A stretch of 64,000 bases of DNA from Catalimonadaceae bacterium JC749 (GCA_021730635.1 JAJNNC010000004.1:434001-498000), one strand, 5' to 3'. Counted from the stretch's first letter, positions 37,157 through 44,629 are shown. The notes: generated by a model not told the origin, from the sequence alone. Numbers and translations: made by a program.

Positions 37157-37813
37157 ATGACAAAAATACGCGTTATGTTGGCTGATGATCACCAGATGTT
37201 TCTGGATGGTTTACACTCTTTGTTATCCCAGATTGAAAACCTGGAAATTCTGGGGACTGCCAATCACGGCAAACAATTACTGGACAAGCTACAGCTCAAT
37301 ACCCGTTGCGATGTAGCGATTGTGGATATTCATATGCCGGTAATGGATGGCATAGAAACCACCCGTCAGATCAAGCAACATTTTCCGGCCATCAAAGTGC
37401 TGGCGCTGACCATGAACAATGAACTGGATGCCATCCGGGAAATGCTGGACGCCGGGGCTTCAGGCTATATCCTAAAAAATACGGGGAAAGCCGAACTGGA
37501 AATAGCCATTGACAAGGTAGCCAACGGTGAGTTTTATCTGAGTCAATCGGTCGGTCAGCAGTTGGCCCAGGATTTCTTCATCAGTAAGAAGAAGACCCAG
37601 GAAAATCAGAATACGCCCACGGTGCTGCTCACTGAAAGGGAATTGGAGATCATGCGGATGATAGCCATGGAACAAACCAATTTTGAAATCGCTGAGAAGT
37701 TGTTTATCAGTCCGAAAACCGTGGAAACCCATCGCAAAAACCTGATGAAAAAAATCGGGGTAAAAAATTCCCTGGGCATTTACAAGTATGCCACCAAACA
37801 TCACCTGATCTAA
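37157..37813 (+). CDS. LuxR/NarL-family response regulator
   Basis: Two-component regulator of 218 residues. Receiver domain with Asp10/Asp11 and phosphoacceptor Asp57 (AIVDIHMPVMDG), threonine in LALTMNN and lysine in YILKNTG; output domain with the LuxR helix-turn-helix LTERELEIMRMIAMEQTNFEIAEKLFISPKTVETHRKNLMKKI. It starts three bases after the ATPase/histidine kinase gene, its partner. NarL-type regulators often bind inverted TAC...GTA repeats; two identical TACCGT-N4-ACGGTA sites lie ahead of the next two lipoprotein genes and are candidate targets. Confidence 0.95.
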   Translation: MTKIRVMLADDHQMFLDGLHSLLSQIENLEILGTANHGKQLLDKLQLNTRCDVAIVDIHMPVMDGIETTRQIKQHFPAIKVLALTMNNELDAIREMLDAGASGYILKNTGKAELEIAIDKVANGEFYLSQSVGQQLAQDFFISKKKTQENQNTPTVLLTERELEIMRMIAMEQTNFEIAEKLFISPKTVETHRKNLMKKIGVKNSLGIYKYATKHHLI

Positions 37814-37828
37814 AAAAATAGGTACATC

Positions 37829-37857
37829 GCCTTGGTATCCAAAAGGGGATCCAAGGC
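37829..37857 (+). other. stable hairpin after the LuxR-type regulator gene
   Basis: GCCTTGGTATCC pairs with GGATCCAAGGC with one bulged T and a five-to-six base loop. There is no following T run, so it is not a classic terminator; it could protect the 3' end of the operon message. Confidence 0.5.
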
Positions 37858-38086
37858 AGTTGTACTCTTAGTTTCTCTATGGATCAGTGAGGTTAGAGTA
37901 TGCTTCACCATCCTGGAAGTTCCCTCAAACGTTCCCGTCTTTTCTTAAACTTGTCTCTCTAAAAGCATCCTGGAGACAGCAAACAATCTGTCTTTGCCAT
38001 AACCCTCAGAAAACATCAAGCTTCTAATTTTCCAGAGGTTAGCGCCATGCTTTTTAGCGCAATTACTTGTTATTGGGTATTATAAA

Positions 38087-38102
38087 TACCGTAAAAACGG
38101 TA
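38087..38102 (+). promoter_or_regulatory. inverted repeat TACCGT-N4-ACGGTA, copy 1
   Basis: Perfect six-base arms with spacer AAAA, 46 bases before a -7-like box and 140 bases before lipoprotein 1. The same arms with a different spacer occur at 38994-39009. Shape and position suit a LuxR/NarL-type activator site; the regulator gene just upstream is the obvious candidate, by inference. Confidence 0.5.
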
Positions 38103-38125
38103 GGTAAAACACCACACTGCCGGTA

Positions 38126-38156
38126 TTTTCTCCAGCCCCTTTTCTTGTGACCTTTG
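38126..38156 (+). promoter_or_regulatory. promoter candidate of lipoprotein 1
   Basis: A -7-like GACCTTTG (38149-38156; consensus TAnnTTTG, one mismatch) lies 18 bases after TTTTC (38126-38130), a weak -33 box. The same arrangement occurs ahead of the paralogue. Confidence 0.4.
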
Positions 38157-38241
38157 TATCATCCAGGAAGAAGAAAAACAATGATTCACTTCCTGTAGAA
38201 AAACAACATTAACCCAAACAATATTTAAAACCCATAACAAC

Positions 38242-38712
38242 ATGAAGAAGATCACAACATTAATTTTGTTAGCCGTACTCACATTGGGCTGGACCTCCTG
38301 TAGCAAAGATGATGAGAAAGAAGACAATGTCGTAAAACCCAAAACTAAAACAGAATTACTCACTGCCCACCCCTGGAAATTAACAGGTATGACTGTCAAT
38401 CCTGCTTATCAGGGAGTGACCGACTTGTATAGTTCCTTTACCTGCTATCAGGACAATTCAGAGAATTATTCTAGTAATAATACTTTCGTGCAAAATGAAG
38501 GCGCTGATATTTGCAATAATGGTACAGCTACGGCTACAGGTAGATGGTCATTCAATAGTAATGAAACGATTCTCCAAACAGAATATGATGACAATATTCC
38601 TAGCTCAACTTACAATTTGGTAGAGCTTTCGGAGAACAGTCTGAAATATAGTGGCGTCTATACTGTAGAAGGTGAGGAATACACCATTACGTATGCATTC
38701 TCTCCCCAATAA
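38242..38712 (+). CDS. lipocalin-like lipoprotein, paralogue 1
   Basis: Predicted outer-membrane lipoprotein of 156 residues. The lipobox lies in LTLGWTSC-SKDDE, with an acidic stretch after the cysteine. The conserved KTKTELLTAHPWKLTGM and later GRWSFNSNETILQ are the usual lipocalin-like pattern of Bacteroidota (a small beta barrel of unknown ligand). Two cysteines in the mature part (FTCYQD, ADICNN) could form a disulphide. It is a paralogue of the protein at 39156-39692, sharing signal peptide, KPKTKTELLT and even the leader DNA. A terminator follows at 38804-38834. Confidence 0.82.
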   Translation: MKKITTLILLAVLTLGWTSCSKDDEKEDNVVKPKTKTELLTAHPWKLTGMTVNPAYQGVTDLYSSFTCYQDNSENYSSNNTFVQNEGADICNNGTATATGRWSFNSNETILQTEYDDNIPSSTYNLVELSENSLKYSGVYTVEGEEYTITYAFSPQ

Positions 38713-38803
38713 TTTTTCAATGGTCGGTCAATGTGTTGCAACCACTTGCCTGATTTAAATAACCTTTTGAAAGATTAAAAAAACTATAACTCATATCATG
38801 CCT

Positions 38804-38834
38804 AAGCCTGGTCACCCCGCCAGGCTTTTTTTTG
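38804..38834 (+). terminator. intrinsic terminator after lipoprotein 1
   Basis: Perfect eight-base stem AAGCCTGG / CCAGGCTT, eight-base loop, then nine T (the first two in the stem). Confidence 0.92.
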
Positions 38835-38993
38835 GCGTACTGTTTATACCCGGAGAGGAATCTCCGGTACAGAAAGAAGTCTTATAAGATTATCTTAAAA
38901 TTTCGGATGAAAGGGTATCACCTTTTTTTTGCTGGATAACAAACAATGCTGTCACCAAATTAAGGGTCTTACCCATCGTTGCATTACAAAATA

Positions 38994-39009
38994 TACCGTC
39001 TACACGGTA
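38994..39009 (+). promoter_or_regulatory. inverted repeat TACCGT-N4-ACGGTA, copy 2
   Basis: Same six-base arms as at 38087-38102 but spacer CTAC. The distance to the promoter-like GACCTTTG is again 46 bases. Conserved arms with a changed spacer point to protein binding. Confidence 0.5.
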
Positions 39010-39032
39010 GATGAAACACCCAACTTCCGGTA

Positions 39033-39063
39033 TTTTTCAAAGCCAAATTTCTTCTGACCTTTG
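39033..39063 (+). promoter_or_regulatory. promoter candidate of lipoprotein 2
   Basis: GACCTTTG (39056-39063) 17 bases after TTTTTC (39033-39038), matching the box ahead of lipoprotein 1. Confidence 0.4.
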
Positions 39064-39155
39064 TTGCATACAGGAAGAAAAAAAACAACAAAATAAACGA
39101 AGCTTCCTGCGAGAAAAACAATATTAACCCAAAAACAAAATTTCTAAAAACCACC

Positions 39156-39692
39156 ATGAAAACAACAATGAACCCCATTTTCAGAAAGATGACCACCTTT
39201 GCCTTGTTAGCCGGCCTGACGCTTGGCTGGACCTCCTGTAGTAAAGATGACGAGGACGGTGACAATGGCGTAAAACCCAAAACCAAAACAGAATTGTTAA
39301 CCACGCCCACCTGGAAAATGAGCGGATTAAAGATAGATCCTCCTATGGTTCTTGAGGATACTACGATCTCAGATTTACTGGTCAATCTACCCTGTATGCA
39401 AGATGACAACATGAAGTATACAGCCACTGAGAATGGCAAAGGTACCTACAGAGAAGATGAAGGTGCTACTAAATGTGATGAAGAAGATCCTCAGTCTACT
39501 AACGGTGATTGGAGCTTTAATACATCAGAAACAAAGCTAACCATTAAGGATAGCGATGGTGAAGTTACAGATGTGAATATCAACGCGTTAACAGAAAGTA
39601 AACTGGAACTTTCTTCCCCTATTCAACTGGAAAACCCGGAAACAGGTGAGGTGAAAACACACACCCTGACCGCTAGTTACACTGCACAATAG
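39156..39692 (+). CDS. lipocalin-like lipoprotein, paralogue 2
   Basis: Predicted lipoprotein of 178 residues, lipobox in LTLGWTSC-SKDDE, then an acidic linker and KPKTKTELLTTPTWKMSGLKIDPP. The second half keeps the pattern NGDWSFNTSETKLTIKDSDGE and LTESKLELSS. Compared with paralogue 1 the signal peptide and first 30 mature residues are nearly the same while the rest has diverged, with an extra N-terminal MKTTMNPIFRK and a longer C-terminus. Two mature cysteines are kept (LPCMQD, TKCDEE). Expression is likely shared with paralogue 1 through the duplicated leader. Ligand and role unknown. Confidence 0.82.
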   Translation: MKTTMNPIFRKMTTFALLAGLTLGWTSCSKDDEDGDNGVKPKTKTELLTTPTWKMSGLKIDPPMVLEDTTISDLLVNLPCMQDDNMKYTATENGKGTYREDEGATKCDEEDPQSTNGDWSFNTSETKLTIKDSDGEVTDVNINALTESKLELSSPIQLENPETGEVKTHTLTASYTAQ

Positions 39693-39737
39693 ATCACTGG
39701 GCCAGGCTCATAAGTCTGGCCATAACCCTTTTATACA

Positions 39738-40304
39738 ATGAATGTTCACGCTGATTCCATGATGAATACACCAGCCATTTACCGGGATGCTTACTGTGAG
39801 ATAATCCTCTTACCGACCATCCCCTGCTTGTGTCACCGTTTTTTTCATGAACCGCAGGATAAAGACTATGTTAGAAATAACCTGCAGCTGATTCTGGAAT
39901 TGGCGAAACAACAACTCGAAGCAGGACGGCTCACACCCTACCTGCTGGAAGTTTTCGAAGGCAAACTGTTGCCCTCCGATGATGTTACCTGGATCAGGAA
40001 AGAATTTCTGACACAACTCTGGGAGAGTGGCATCAGGAATGTGGCTTATGTATCCAGAAACAATGTCTTCAGCCAGTTTGTAATGGAGACCCTGCTGGAA
40101 GGGAAATCTCCTGAGAAAGTCATTATCAGAATATTCAAAGATTTGGACGAGGCACTTCTATGGTTGCAACGGCTCTGTGCAGAACAACCCTCGGTCTGCC
40201 TTCCTTATCCAGAACAATCCTCGGACTGCCTGCCATGTTCAGAACAAACCAGGCTGACACAATCCTTACCCTCCAATAACAACACCATAAACCCAATACT
40301 ATGA
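39738..40304 (+). CDS. SpoIIAA-like (STAS/SEC14-type) protein with decapeptide repeats
   Basis: Cytoplasmic protein of 188 residues. The middle part (NNLQLILELAKQQLEAGRLTPYLLEVFEGKLL, then WIRKEFLTQLWESGIRNVAYVSRNNVFSQFVME and KDLDEALLWLQ) resembles the SpoIIAA-like family of Bacteroidota. The C-terminal 40 residues are an addition: two ten-residue repeats of the form xEQxSxCLPx followed by a third partial copy, encoded by a 30-base DNA tandem repeat. Its TGA overlaps the ATG of the next gene (ATGA). Function unknown. Confidence 0.65.
   Translation: MNVHADSMMNTPAIYRDAYCEIILLPTIPCLCHRFFHEPQDKDYVRNNLQLILELAKQQLEAGRLTPYLLEVFEGKLLPSDDVTWIRKEFLTQLWESGIRNVAYVSRNNVFSQFVMETLLEGKSPEKVIIRIFKDLDEALLWLQRLCAEQPSVCLPYPEQSSDCLPCSEQTRLTQSLPSNNNTINPIL
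40180..40249 (+). repeat. 30-base tandem repeat inside a gene end
   Basis: Copies at 40180-40209 and 40210-40239 share about 23 of 30 bases (CAGAACAAxCCTCGGxCTGCC core); a third copy is partial (40240-40249). The period preserves the reading frame. Confidence 0.75.
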
Positions 40305-40732
40305 TCACACAACAAATCAACAAAGCGATTGTCTCCTGCTTTTTAGAGGAAGCTTTCGGAAAATTCAACGGACAGGTCATGAACAAACTGGTCGCCGGTC
40401 ACTTTCATTCTCATGCCTATGCAGCCTGGGGGCTTCCGGATGGTCCTGAAGGGATCAAACTGTTTTTAGACTTTATGCGTGCTTCCTTTTCCAATCCTGC
40501 GATAAGGATAGAAGATATGATCGCGGAAGGCGACAAAGTAGTAGTACGCTATATTTTTGAAGCCAACCAAACCGGTGAAGTGATGGGTGTGGCTCCTACA
40601 GGAAAGCGTTTCAGCCTGCCGGGGATTCTGATTGCCAGACTGGAAGATGGGAAGTTGGTCGAGTATTGGCGGGAAGAAGATTTTCAAACAGTTTTACAAC
40701 AACTTCAGTCGGAGGCTCTGCAGGAAGCGTAA
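40301..40732 (+). CDS. SnoaL/NTF2-like ester cyclase family protein
   Basis: Small cytoplasmic protein of 143 residues with the cone-shaped NTF2-like fold of polyketide cyclases and steroid isomerases. The typical blocks are NKLVAGHFHSHAYAAWGLPDGPEGIKLFLDFMRASF, IRIEDMIAEGDKVVVRYIFEANQTGE and GKRFSLPGILIARLEDGKLVEYWREEDF, which match the SnoaL-like stress or secondary-metabolism proteins. The reaction is not evident. Start overlaps the stop of the SpoIIAA-like gene by four bases; three bases separate it from the following lipoprotein gene, so the three are one operon. Confidence 0.88.
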   Translation: MITQQINKAIVSCFLEEAFGKFNGQVMNKLVAGHFHSHAYAAWGLPDGPEGIKLFLDFMRASFSNPAIRIEDMIAEGDKVVVRYIFEANQTGEVMGVAPTGKRFSLPGILIARLEDGKLVEYWREEDFQTVLQQLQSEALQEA

Positions 40733-40735
40733 GGT

Positions 40736-41464
40736 ATGAAACAGTTGCTTTTGATAGTGGGTGTCACCCTGCTGGGGCTAAGTGTGGGTTGCACGGAAGA
40801 AGAGATAAATGATCCCTCCATACCTGTGCAGGGGTATGCCACGGGCAAGGTCGTGGATACGCAGGGAAAACCTATGGTGGGGGCTGATATTGTGGTAAAC
40901 AACACACAGTTTTACAACCATAACATTCTGGGACAAACGGATGCTGAAGGTCGTTATCAACTCGAACTGACCCCAGGTTCCTGGTATGTTCGGGGTACCA
41001 TTGAAGTACCCTATGATAATCGCACTTACATTCTGGATTTGCACCCGGAAACCGATGGCGCTTTTGCGGGTACGGAGGGAGCGGTCCGTAATTTACAATG
41101 GAAACTGACAGGCCCGAAACCCACTGAATTTGGCGGTGGGGGCTACTATGGGGGTTCTGTAGAGATTATGGGAAGTTTCAATTTTTTTGATGTAGAGAAT
41201 GTTGAGCTGACCCTGGAGCCGGTCGAAGCGCTGATTGATGGCAGTACAGGACAGACTCTTAGGGAAAATCCGGAAGGGGATATCCTGGAGGATGTTCCGC
41301 TTGGGAAATACAGAATTACCGCCCGTTATTTGCCGGAAGACCGGCCTATGTTGATTCGGATTCGAAATAAAGACCAGGCATTTGGTCAGGAGGCCATATC
41401 CAGTTTTGAACCCGCCTATGTGGGGGCAACAGGAAGCTATAAAATCACCGTAGAGGTAGAATGA
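40736..41464 (+). CDS. lipoprotein with carboxypeptidase-regulatory-like domain
   Basis: Predicted lipoprotein of 242 residues with lipobox near GLSVGC-TEEE. The first mature half is a beta-sandwich of the carboxypeptidase regulatory type (GKVVDTQGKPMVGADIVVNN, GQTDAEGRYQLELTPGSWYVRG). A glycine-rich link (GGGGYYGGS) precedes a second half of unknown fold, which includes TLRENPEGDILEDVPLGKYRITARYLPED. Such proteins usually bind or anchor at the cell surface. Last gene of the SpoIIAA-like/NTF2-like run; the function is unknown. Confidence 0.78.
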   Translation: MKQLLLIVGVTLLGLSVGCTEEEINDPSIPVQGYATGKVVDTQGKPMVGADIVVNNTQFYNHNILGQTDAEGRYQLELTPGSWYVRGTIEVPYDNRTYILDLHPETDGAFAGTEGAVRNLQWKLTGPKPTEFGGGGYYGGSVEIMGSFNFFDVENVELTLEPVEALIDGSTGQTLRENPEGDILEDVPLGKYRITARYLPEDRPMLIRIRNKDQAFGQEAISSFEPAYVGATGSYKITVEVE

Positions 41465-41709
41465 TCCATTAATACATTAATCCATTGCCGTGCTTTATGG
41501 ATGGCTATCAGCAAATAGCGGTACCCTTTACAAAAAAGGAAACATTCTGACGGTGCCATCAGATGGAAACTTGTCAGTTAGACTTCCATGCTATCACCAA
41601 AAGTATAGATAATTAGCGGGTAATATTTGCATATTTTAGAGAAATAATGCTTAAATTTCATCTGACAACTATCTGAAATCAAATTCCCTACTAACCTAAC
41701 CCATAGCTT

Positions 41710-42591
41710 ATGTTGAAGAAAATTCTCAAGATTGCCCTTATTGTCCTGGGAAGTATTGTACTTATCCTGGGAGCCTTTTATGCCTTTATTCATTTTCAGG
41801 TAGAAAACCGGATTAGTAAAACCTATGAAGGTATACCGGAAGAAAGTTTTCCCATTGCTCAGGATTCTGCTGCCATTGCCCAGGGAGCCCATCTGACCAT
41901 TATCAAGGGTTGCCAGGACTGTCACGGAAAAAATCTGGCCGGACAGGTTTTTATCGATGATCCTGGTTTAGGGAGGGTAGTGTCTGCCAACCTTACCAAA
42001 GGAAAAGGGGGAATTGGCAGTTCCTACACAGACCAGGATTGGATCAGAGCCTTAAGACATGGTATCAACCAGGAAAATAAACCCCTGCTGATTATGCCCT
42101 CATATGAGACCGCCATGCTCACCCAGCAGGACCTGGGTGCTATCATTGCCTACTGCAAAAGTATTCCTGCTGTAGACAATGAATTGCCTGACCATGCTCT
42201 GAAACCTCTGGCCAGAATTCTCACTTATTTTGATCAGCTGCCCATGCTGGCTGTAGAAAAAATTGATCATTCCATGAAGGCACCAGAGAGTATCAGCAAG
42301 GAGGCCACGGCCGATTATGGCGAATACCTGGCGGTATCCTGCGTAGGATGCCATAAGGAAAATCTGAAGGGAGGAGCGCCTGTGGTGCCTGGTTCTCCGC
42401 AAGTGGCAGATATTACTTCTACCGGCAACGTGTCTAAGTGGACAGAAGAACAATTTATTCGTACCTTACGGACAGGGCAGACACCGGAAGGAAAACAGCT
42501 GCAGAACGAATTTATGCCCTGGCAAATGACACAACATTATACCGAAGAAGAACTCGTAGCCTTATACCTGTATCTGAAGGATAAACCTTGA
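41710..42591 (+). CDS. membrane-anchored di-haem cytochrome c
   Basis: Electron carrier of 293 residues. One N-terminal membrane segment (KIALIVLGSIVLILGAFYAF) is followed by two c-type haem domains: CQDCH at 68-72 with a distal methionine in LLIMPSYE, and CVGCH at 211-215 with methionine in NEFMPWQMT. Each domain is of the class I type found in alcohol/sorbose dehydrogenase subunits, usually in the periplasm. The partner dehydrogenase is not in the window. A terminator follows at 42662-42685. Confidence 0.9.
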   Translation: MLKKILKIALIVLGSIVLILGAFYAFIHFQVENRISKTYEGIPEESFPIAQDSAAIAQGAHLTIIKGCQDCHGKNLAGQVFIDDPGLGRVVSANLTKGKGGIGSSYTDQDWIRALRHGINQENKPLLIMPSYETAMLTQQDLGAIIAYCKSIPAVDNELPDHALKPLARILTYFDQLPMLAVEKIDHSMKAPESISKEATADYGEYLAVSCVGCHKENLKGGAPVVPGSPQVADITSTGNVSKWTEEQFIRTLRTGQTPEGKQLQNEFMPWQMTQHYTEEELVALYLYLKDKP

Positions 42592-42661
42592 AAGGCTCAG
42601 ACACTTTTAAATAAAAAAATTTCTGCTGTTAAAAACAGACCTTCATAGAATACTAGAAAAA

Positions 42662-42685
42662 CCCGGACATTGGACCGGGCTTTTT
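42662..42685 (+). terminator. intrinsic terminator after cytochrome c
   Basis: CCCGG / CCGGG stem, eight-base loop, then C and five T. It is 71 bases after the stop and overlaps the promoter zone of the next gene. Confidence 0.75.
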
Positions 42686-42688
42686 CTT

Positions 42689-42696
42689 TAACTTTG
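42689..42696 (+). promoter_or_regulatory. -7 box TAACTTTG of the AraC gene
   Basis: Perfect TAnnTTTG. The nearest TTG (42670-42672) gives a short spacer of 16 bases. The box ends only four bases before the ATG at 42701, so the message may be leaderless or use the ATG at 42707. Confidence 0.5.
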
Positions 42697-42700
42697 TACT

Positions 42701-43543
42701 ATGGGGATGGTAACCTTAACGAAAGACCAAGTCACCTACTGGATTCAGCCGGCAGAGTATCCTGTCAACCAGTTTGTGGATCATTTTTTACTGGTCCGCG
42801 GATTTCCTGCATTCCGTGAAGAAAGAATGTTTCCCAGTCTCCATGCCGAACTGTTTTTTAACCTCGGCGATATGCCCAAAGGAATCCTCCACCAGAGCGG
42901 GGAGGTGGCTACTTTTAAGGATGTGATCATCTCCGGCATACGAAGTACTTTTCTGCGTATCTATCCGGGGGCCTACTTTTGTGTAGCCGGCATGCGTTTC
43001 AAATTATTTGGTTTCTATCACTTATTCGGCATTCCGGCTCATGAATTCAGCAACCATAACATGGCGGGTACCGATGTGCTGGGGAATACCCTGTTGAGCG
43101 TGAGGGAGCAATTGTTGGAAGCTTCTCAGGTAGAAGAAATATTCCAGATCCTGTCCGGATGGGTTCGTGGCTATATCAGCCTGTCGAAAGTTCAGGATGG
43201 GCAGTGCTGGAAAAAGCTGGAAGGTAGAATGGGTACCATGCCTACCACCGTACAGTCTTATTTTTCCCAACTGACCGGTTACAGTCATAAACATACGATT
43301 CAGCTCTTCAAACAAAAATCCGGGATTGCTCCCAAAACCCTCCAAAAAATACTCCGTTTCAACCGTCTTTTACAGCATTCATTGCATGCGGCACCTACCC
43401 ACTGGGCAGACCTGAGTTATGGTGCCGGTTATGCGGATCAAAGTCACTTCATCAGAGAATTTAAAGCATTTACCGGCTATACACCTGTGCGGTTTCTGCA
43501 AGATCAACCGAAGGATTTTTTGCTGCGCCAACAGAGTAGGTAA
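42701..43543 (+). CDS. AraC-family regulator (DUF6597 N-domain)
   Basis: Transcription regulator of 280 residues. The N-terminal half (PVNQFVDHFLLVRGFP, FPSLHAELFFNLGDMPKG, YPGAYFCVAGMRFKLFGFYHLFGIPAHEFSNH) is the DUF6597 type of sensing domain common in Bacteroidota. The C-terminal half carries two helix-turn-helix units, the second in WADLSYGAGYADQSHFIREFKAFTGYTPVRFL. The start at 42701 or 42707 follows a promoter-like TAACTTTG almost directly. The downstream membrane protein, 163 bases away on the same strand, is a possible target. Confidence 0.88.
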   Translation: MGMVTLTKDQVTYWIQPAEYPVNQFVDHFLLVRGFPAFREERMFPSLHAELFFNLGDMPKGILHQSGEVATFKDVIISGIRSTFLRIYPGAYFCVAGMRFKLFGFYHLFGIPAHEFSNHNMAGTDVLGNTLLSVREQLLEASQVEEIFQILSGWVRGYISLSKVQDGQCWKKLEGRMGTMPTTVQSYFSQLTGYSHKHTIQLFKQKSGIAPKTLQKILRFNRLLQHSLHAAPTHWADLSYGAGYADQSHFIREFKAFTGYTPVRFLQDQPKDFLLRQQSR

Positions 43544-43706
43544 TTTTTATTCTATACAAAGGGGGCCTGCCACCATACCTTGCGTTTTATCTGACAATTT
43601 TCTTTAAAAGGACTGACCTCTTTCTGTGGATTCATGCTGGATGATCTTATTCCGGTTTTGTCGCAGAACGCTATGGATGTCCTTCAACCCTTAACTTGAT
43701 ACAGTC

Positions 43707-44399
43707 ATGATGAAACCTTTTGAAGTAGTTTTACAGGTACATTTTATGATCGGGGTCGTGGCACTCGTCACCTTCTGGCTGGCAGCCTTTGCACGAAAAG
43801 GAAGCCGCCGGCATCGTCTTGTTGGGAGGATCTATTTGCTCTCCCTGATGCTGATCCTTCTTTCTACACTTCCCATGATGGTCATTCGCTATCAGCAGGG
43901 TAACTACCCAGGAGTCATTGTATTGATCTATCTTTTTTCCCTGGTGTTTACGGCTTCCTGGGTAGCCTGGCGTGCCATCCGGAGTAAAAAGAATTTACAA
44001 TCCTACAATACTCCTTTCTTTAAAGCGCTTACTTTCGGTATCACCTTTTTCGCATTGGGAATCTTGCTGATGGGATGGAGATTGGGGGCTCCTCTGATGA
44101 TGGTATTCTCGTCTGTAGGGCTGCTGTTGGGTATGAGTATGTGGCCTGTGGCAATCAGGAAAAAAACACAAGCTTCCTGGTCGCTGGCCCAGCACCTCAA
44201 TGGTATGGCTGTCAATTTTGCGGCCACACATGGGTCTTTCTTTGGCTTCGGACTCAGCAGATTGTTGTCGCTTCCAGATACACCTGAACTTAACCTGGTG
44301 GCACAAAGCAGTATGATAGTACTGGCCCTACTACTGAGAATCTGGCTAGGTCGTTATTTTCTCAAGAAAAAAAGACCCCTGTCAACGCAACTCGCCTAG
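43707..44399 (+). CDS. multi-pass membrane protein (DUF2306-like)
   Basis: Integral membrane protein of 230 residues with about seven hydrophobic segments, such as HFMIGVVALVTFWLAAFA, YLLSLMLILLSTLPMMVI and FGITFFALGILLMGW. The early block H-x-L-x-G with RRHRLVGRIYLLSL, and the late QHLNGMAVNFAATHGSFF, resemble the DUF2306 family, whose histidines suggest haem or metal binding. I am not certain of the family. Charged C-terminus (KKKRPL). No function assigned. Confidence 0.65.
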   Translation: MMKPFEVVLQVHFMIGVVALVTFWLAAFARKGSRRHRLVGRIYLLSLMLILLSTLPMMVIRYQQGNYPGVIVLIYLFSLVFTASWVAWRAIRSKKNLQSYNTPFFKALTFGITFFALGILLMGWRLGAPLMMVFSSVGLLLGMSMWPVAIRKKTQASWSLAQHLNGMAVNFAATHGSFFGFGLSRLLSLPDTPELNLVAQSSMIVLALLLRIWLGRYFLKKKRPLSTQLA

Positions 44400-44489
44400 C
44401 TTCCCCCTTATTATATTAGAAAAAGGCCGGTACTTTTTTCCATTCAACCGTCGGGTTGAGGTCATAAAAAAAAGAAGAAAAAATAATCC

Positions 44490-44521
44490 TTGGATTGCCA
44501 GTAAAGGGTTTACTATATTTG
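44490..44521 (+). promoter_or_regulatory. promoter of glgE
   Basis: Perfect -7 box TATATTTG (44514-44521) with TTGG (44490-44493) 20 bases before it as -33 box, the Bacteroidota sigma-A pattern. It sits about 105 bases before the ATG of glgE. Confidence 0.65.
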
Positions 44522-44522
44522 G

Positions 44523-44534
44523 TTGTTATAACAA
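44523..44534 (+). promoter_or_regulatory. palindrome at the glgE start of transcription
   Basis: Perfect 12-base palindrome TTGTTATAACAA beginning one base after the -7 box, so it covers the expected start of transcription. A repressor operator is the simplest reading; no binding protein is known. Confidence 0.45.
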
Positions 44535-44629
44535 TCTCGGCTTTTTTCTGTTGAATTGAAAAGACCTGGAAATAAATAAAGCCTGTTACTTTCTCATAAA
44601 TTTATTTTCATGGTATAAATTAATTGTCT

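Larger units (their letters stand above)
37814..38241. other. 428-base region between the response regulator and lipoprotein 1
   Basis: Left part: a strong hairpin at 37829-37857 (GCCTTGG-T-ATCC with GGAT-CCAAGGC) without a T run, 16 bases after the regulator's stop. Right part, from 38081: a leader duplicated ahead of the next paralogue, with an inverted repeat and a promoter-like box. No protein gene seen. Confidence 0.65.
38081..38241 (+). repeat. duplicated leader, copy 1
   Basis: Similar to 38987-39155 over its full length: the TACCGT/ACGGTA repeat, a CCGGTATTTT block, the GACCTTTG box, CAGGAAGAA and TTCCTG blocks and AATATTAACCC-like end. Together with the paralogous genes it records a tandem gene duplication. 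Confidence 0.7.
38713..39155. other. 443-base region between the two lipoproteins
   Basis: Holds the terminator of lipoprotein 1 (38804-38834) and, from 38987, the second copy of the duplicated leader. Between 38835 and 38986 I see nothing coding. Confidence 0.7.
38987..39155 (+). repeat. duplicated leader, copy 2
   Basis: Second copy of the leader described at 38081-38241, ahead of paralogue 2. Confidence 0.7.

Noticed and set aside
44443-44460. Hairpin TCAACC-GTCG-GGTTGA after the membrane protein
   Set aside because: No T run; might be an operator but no second copy was found.
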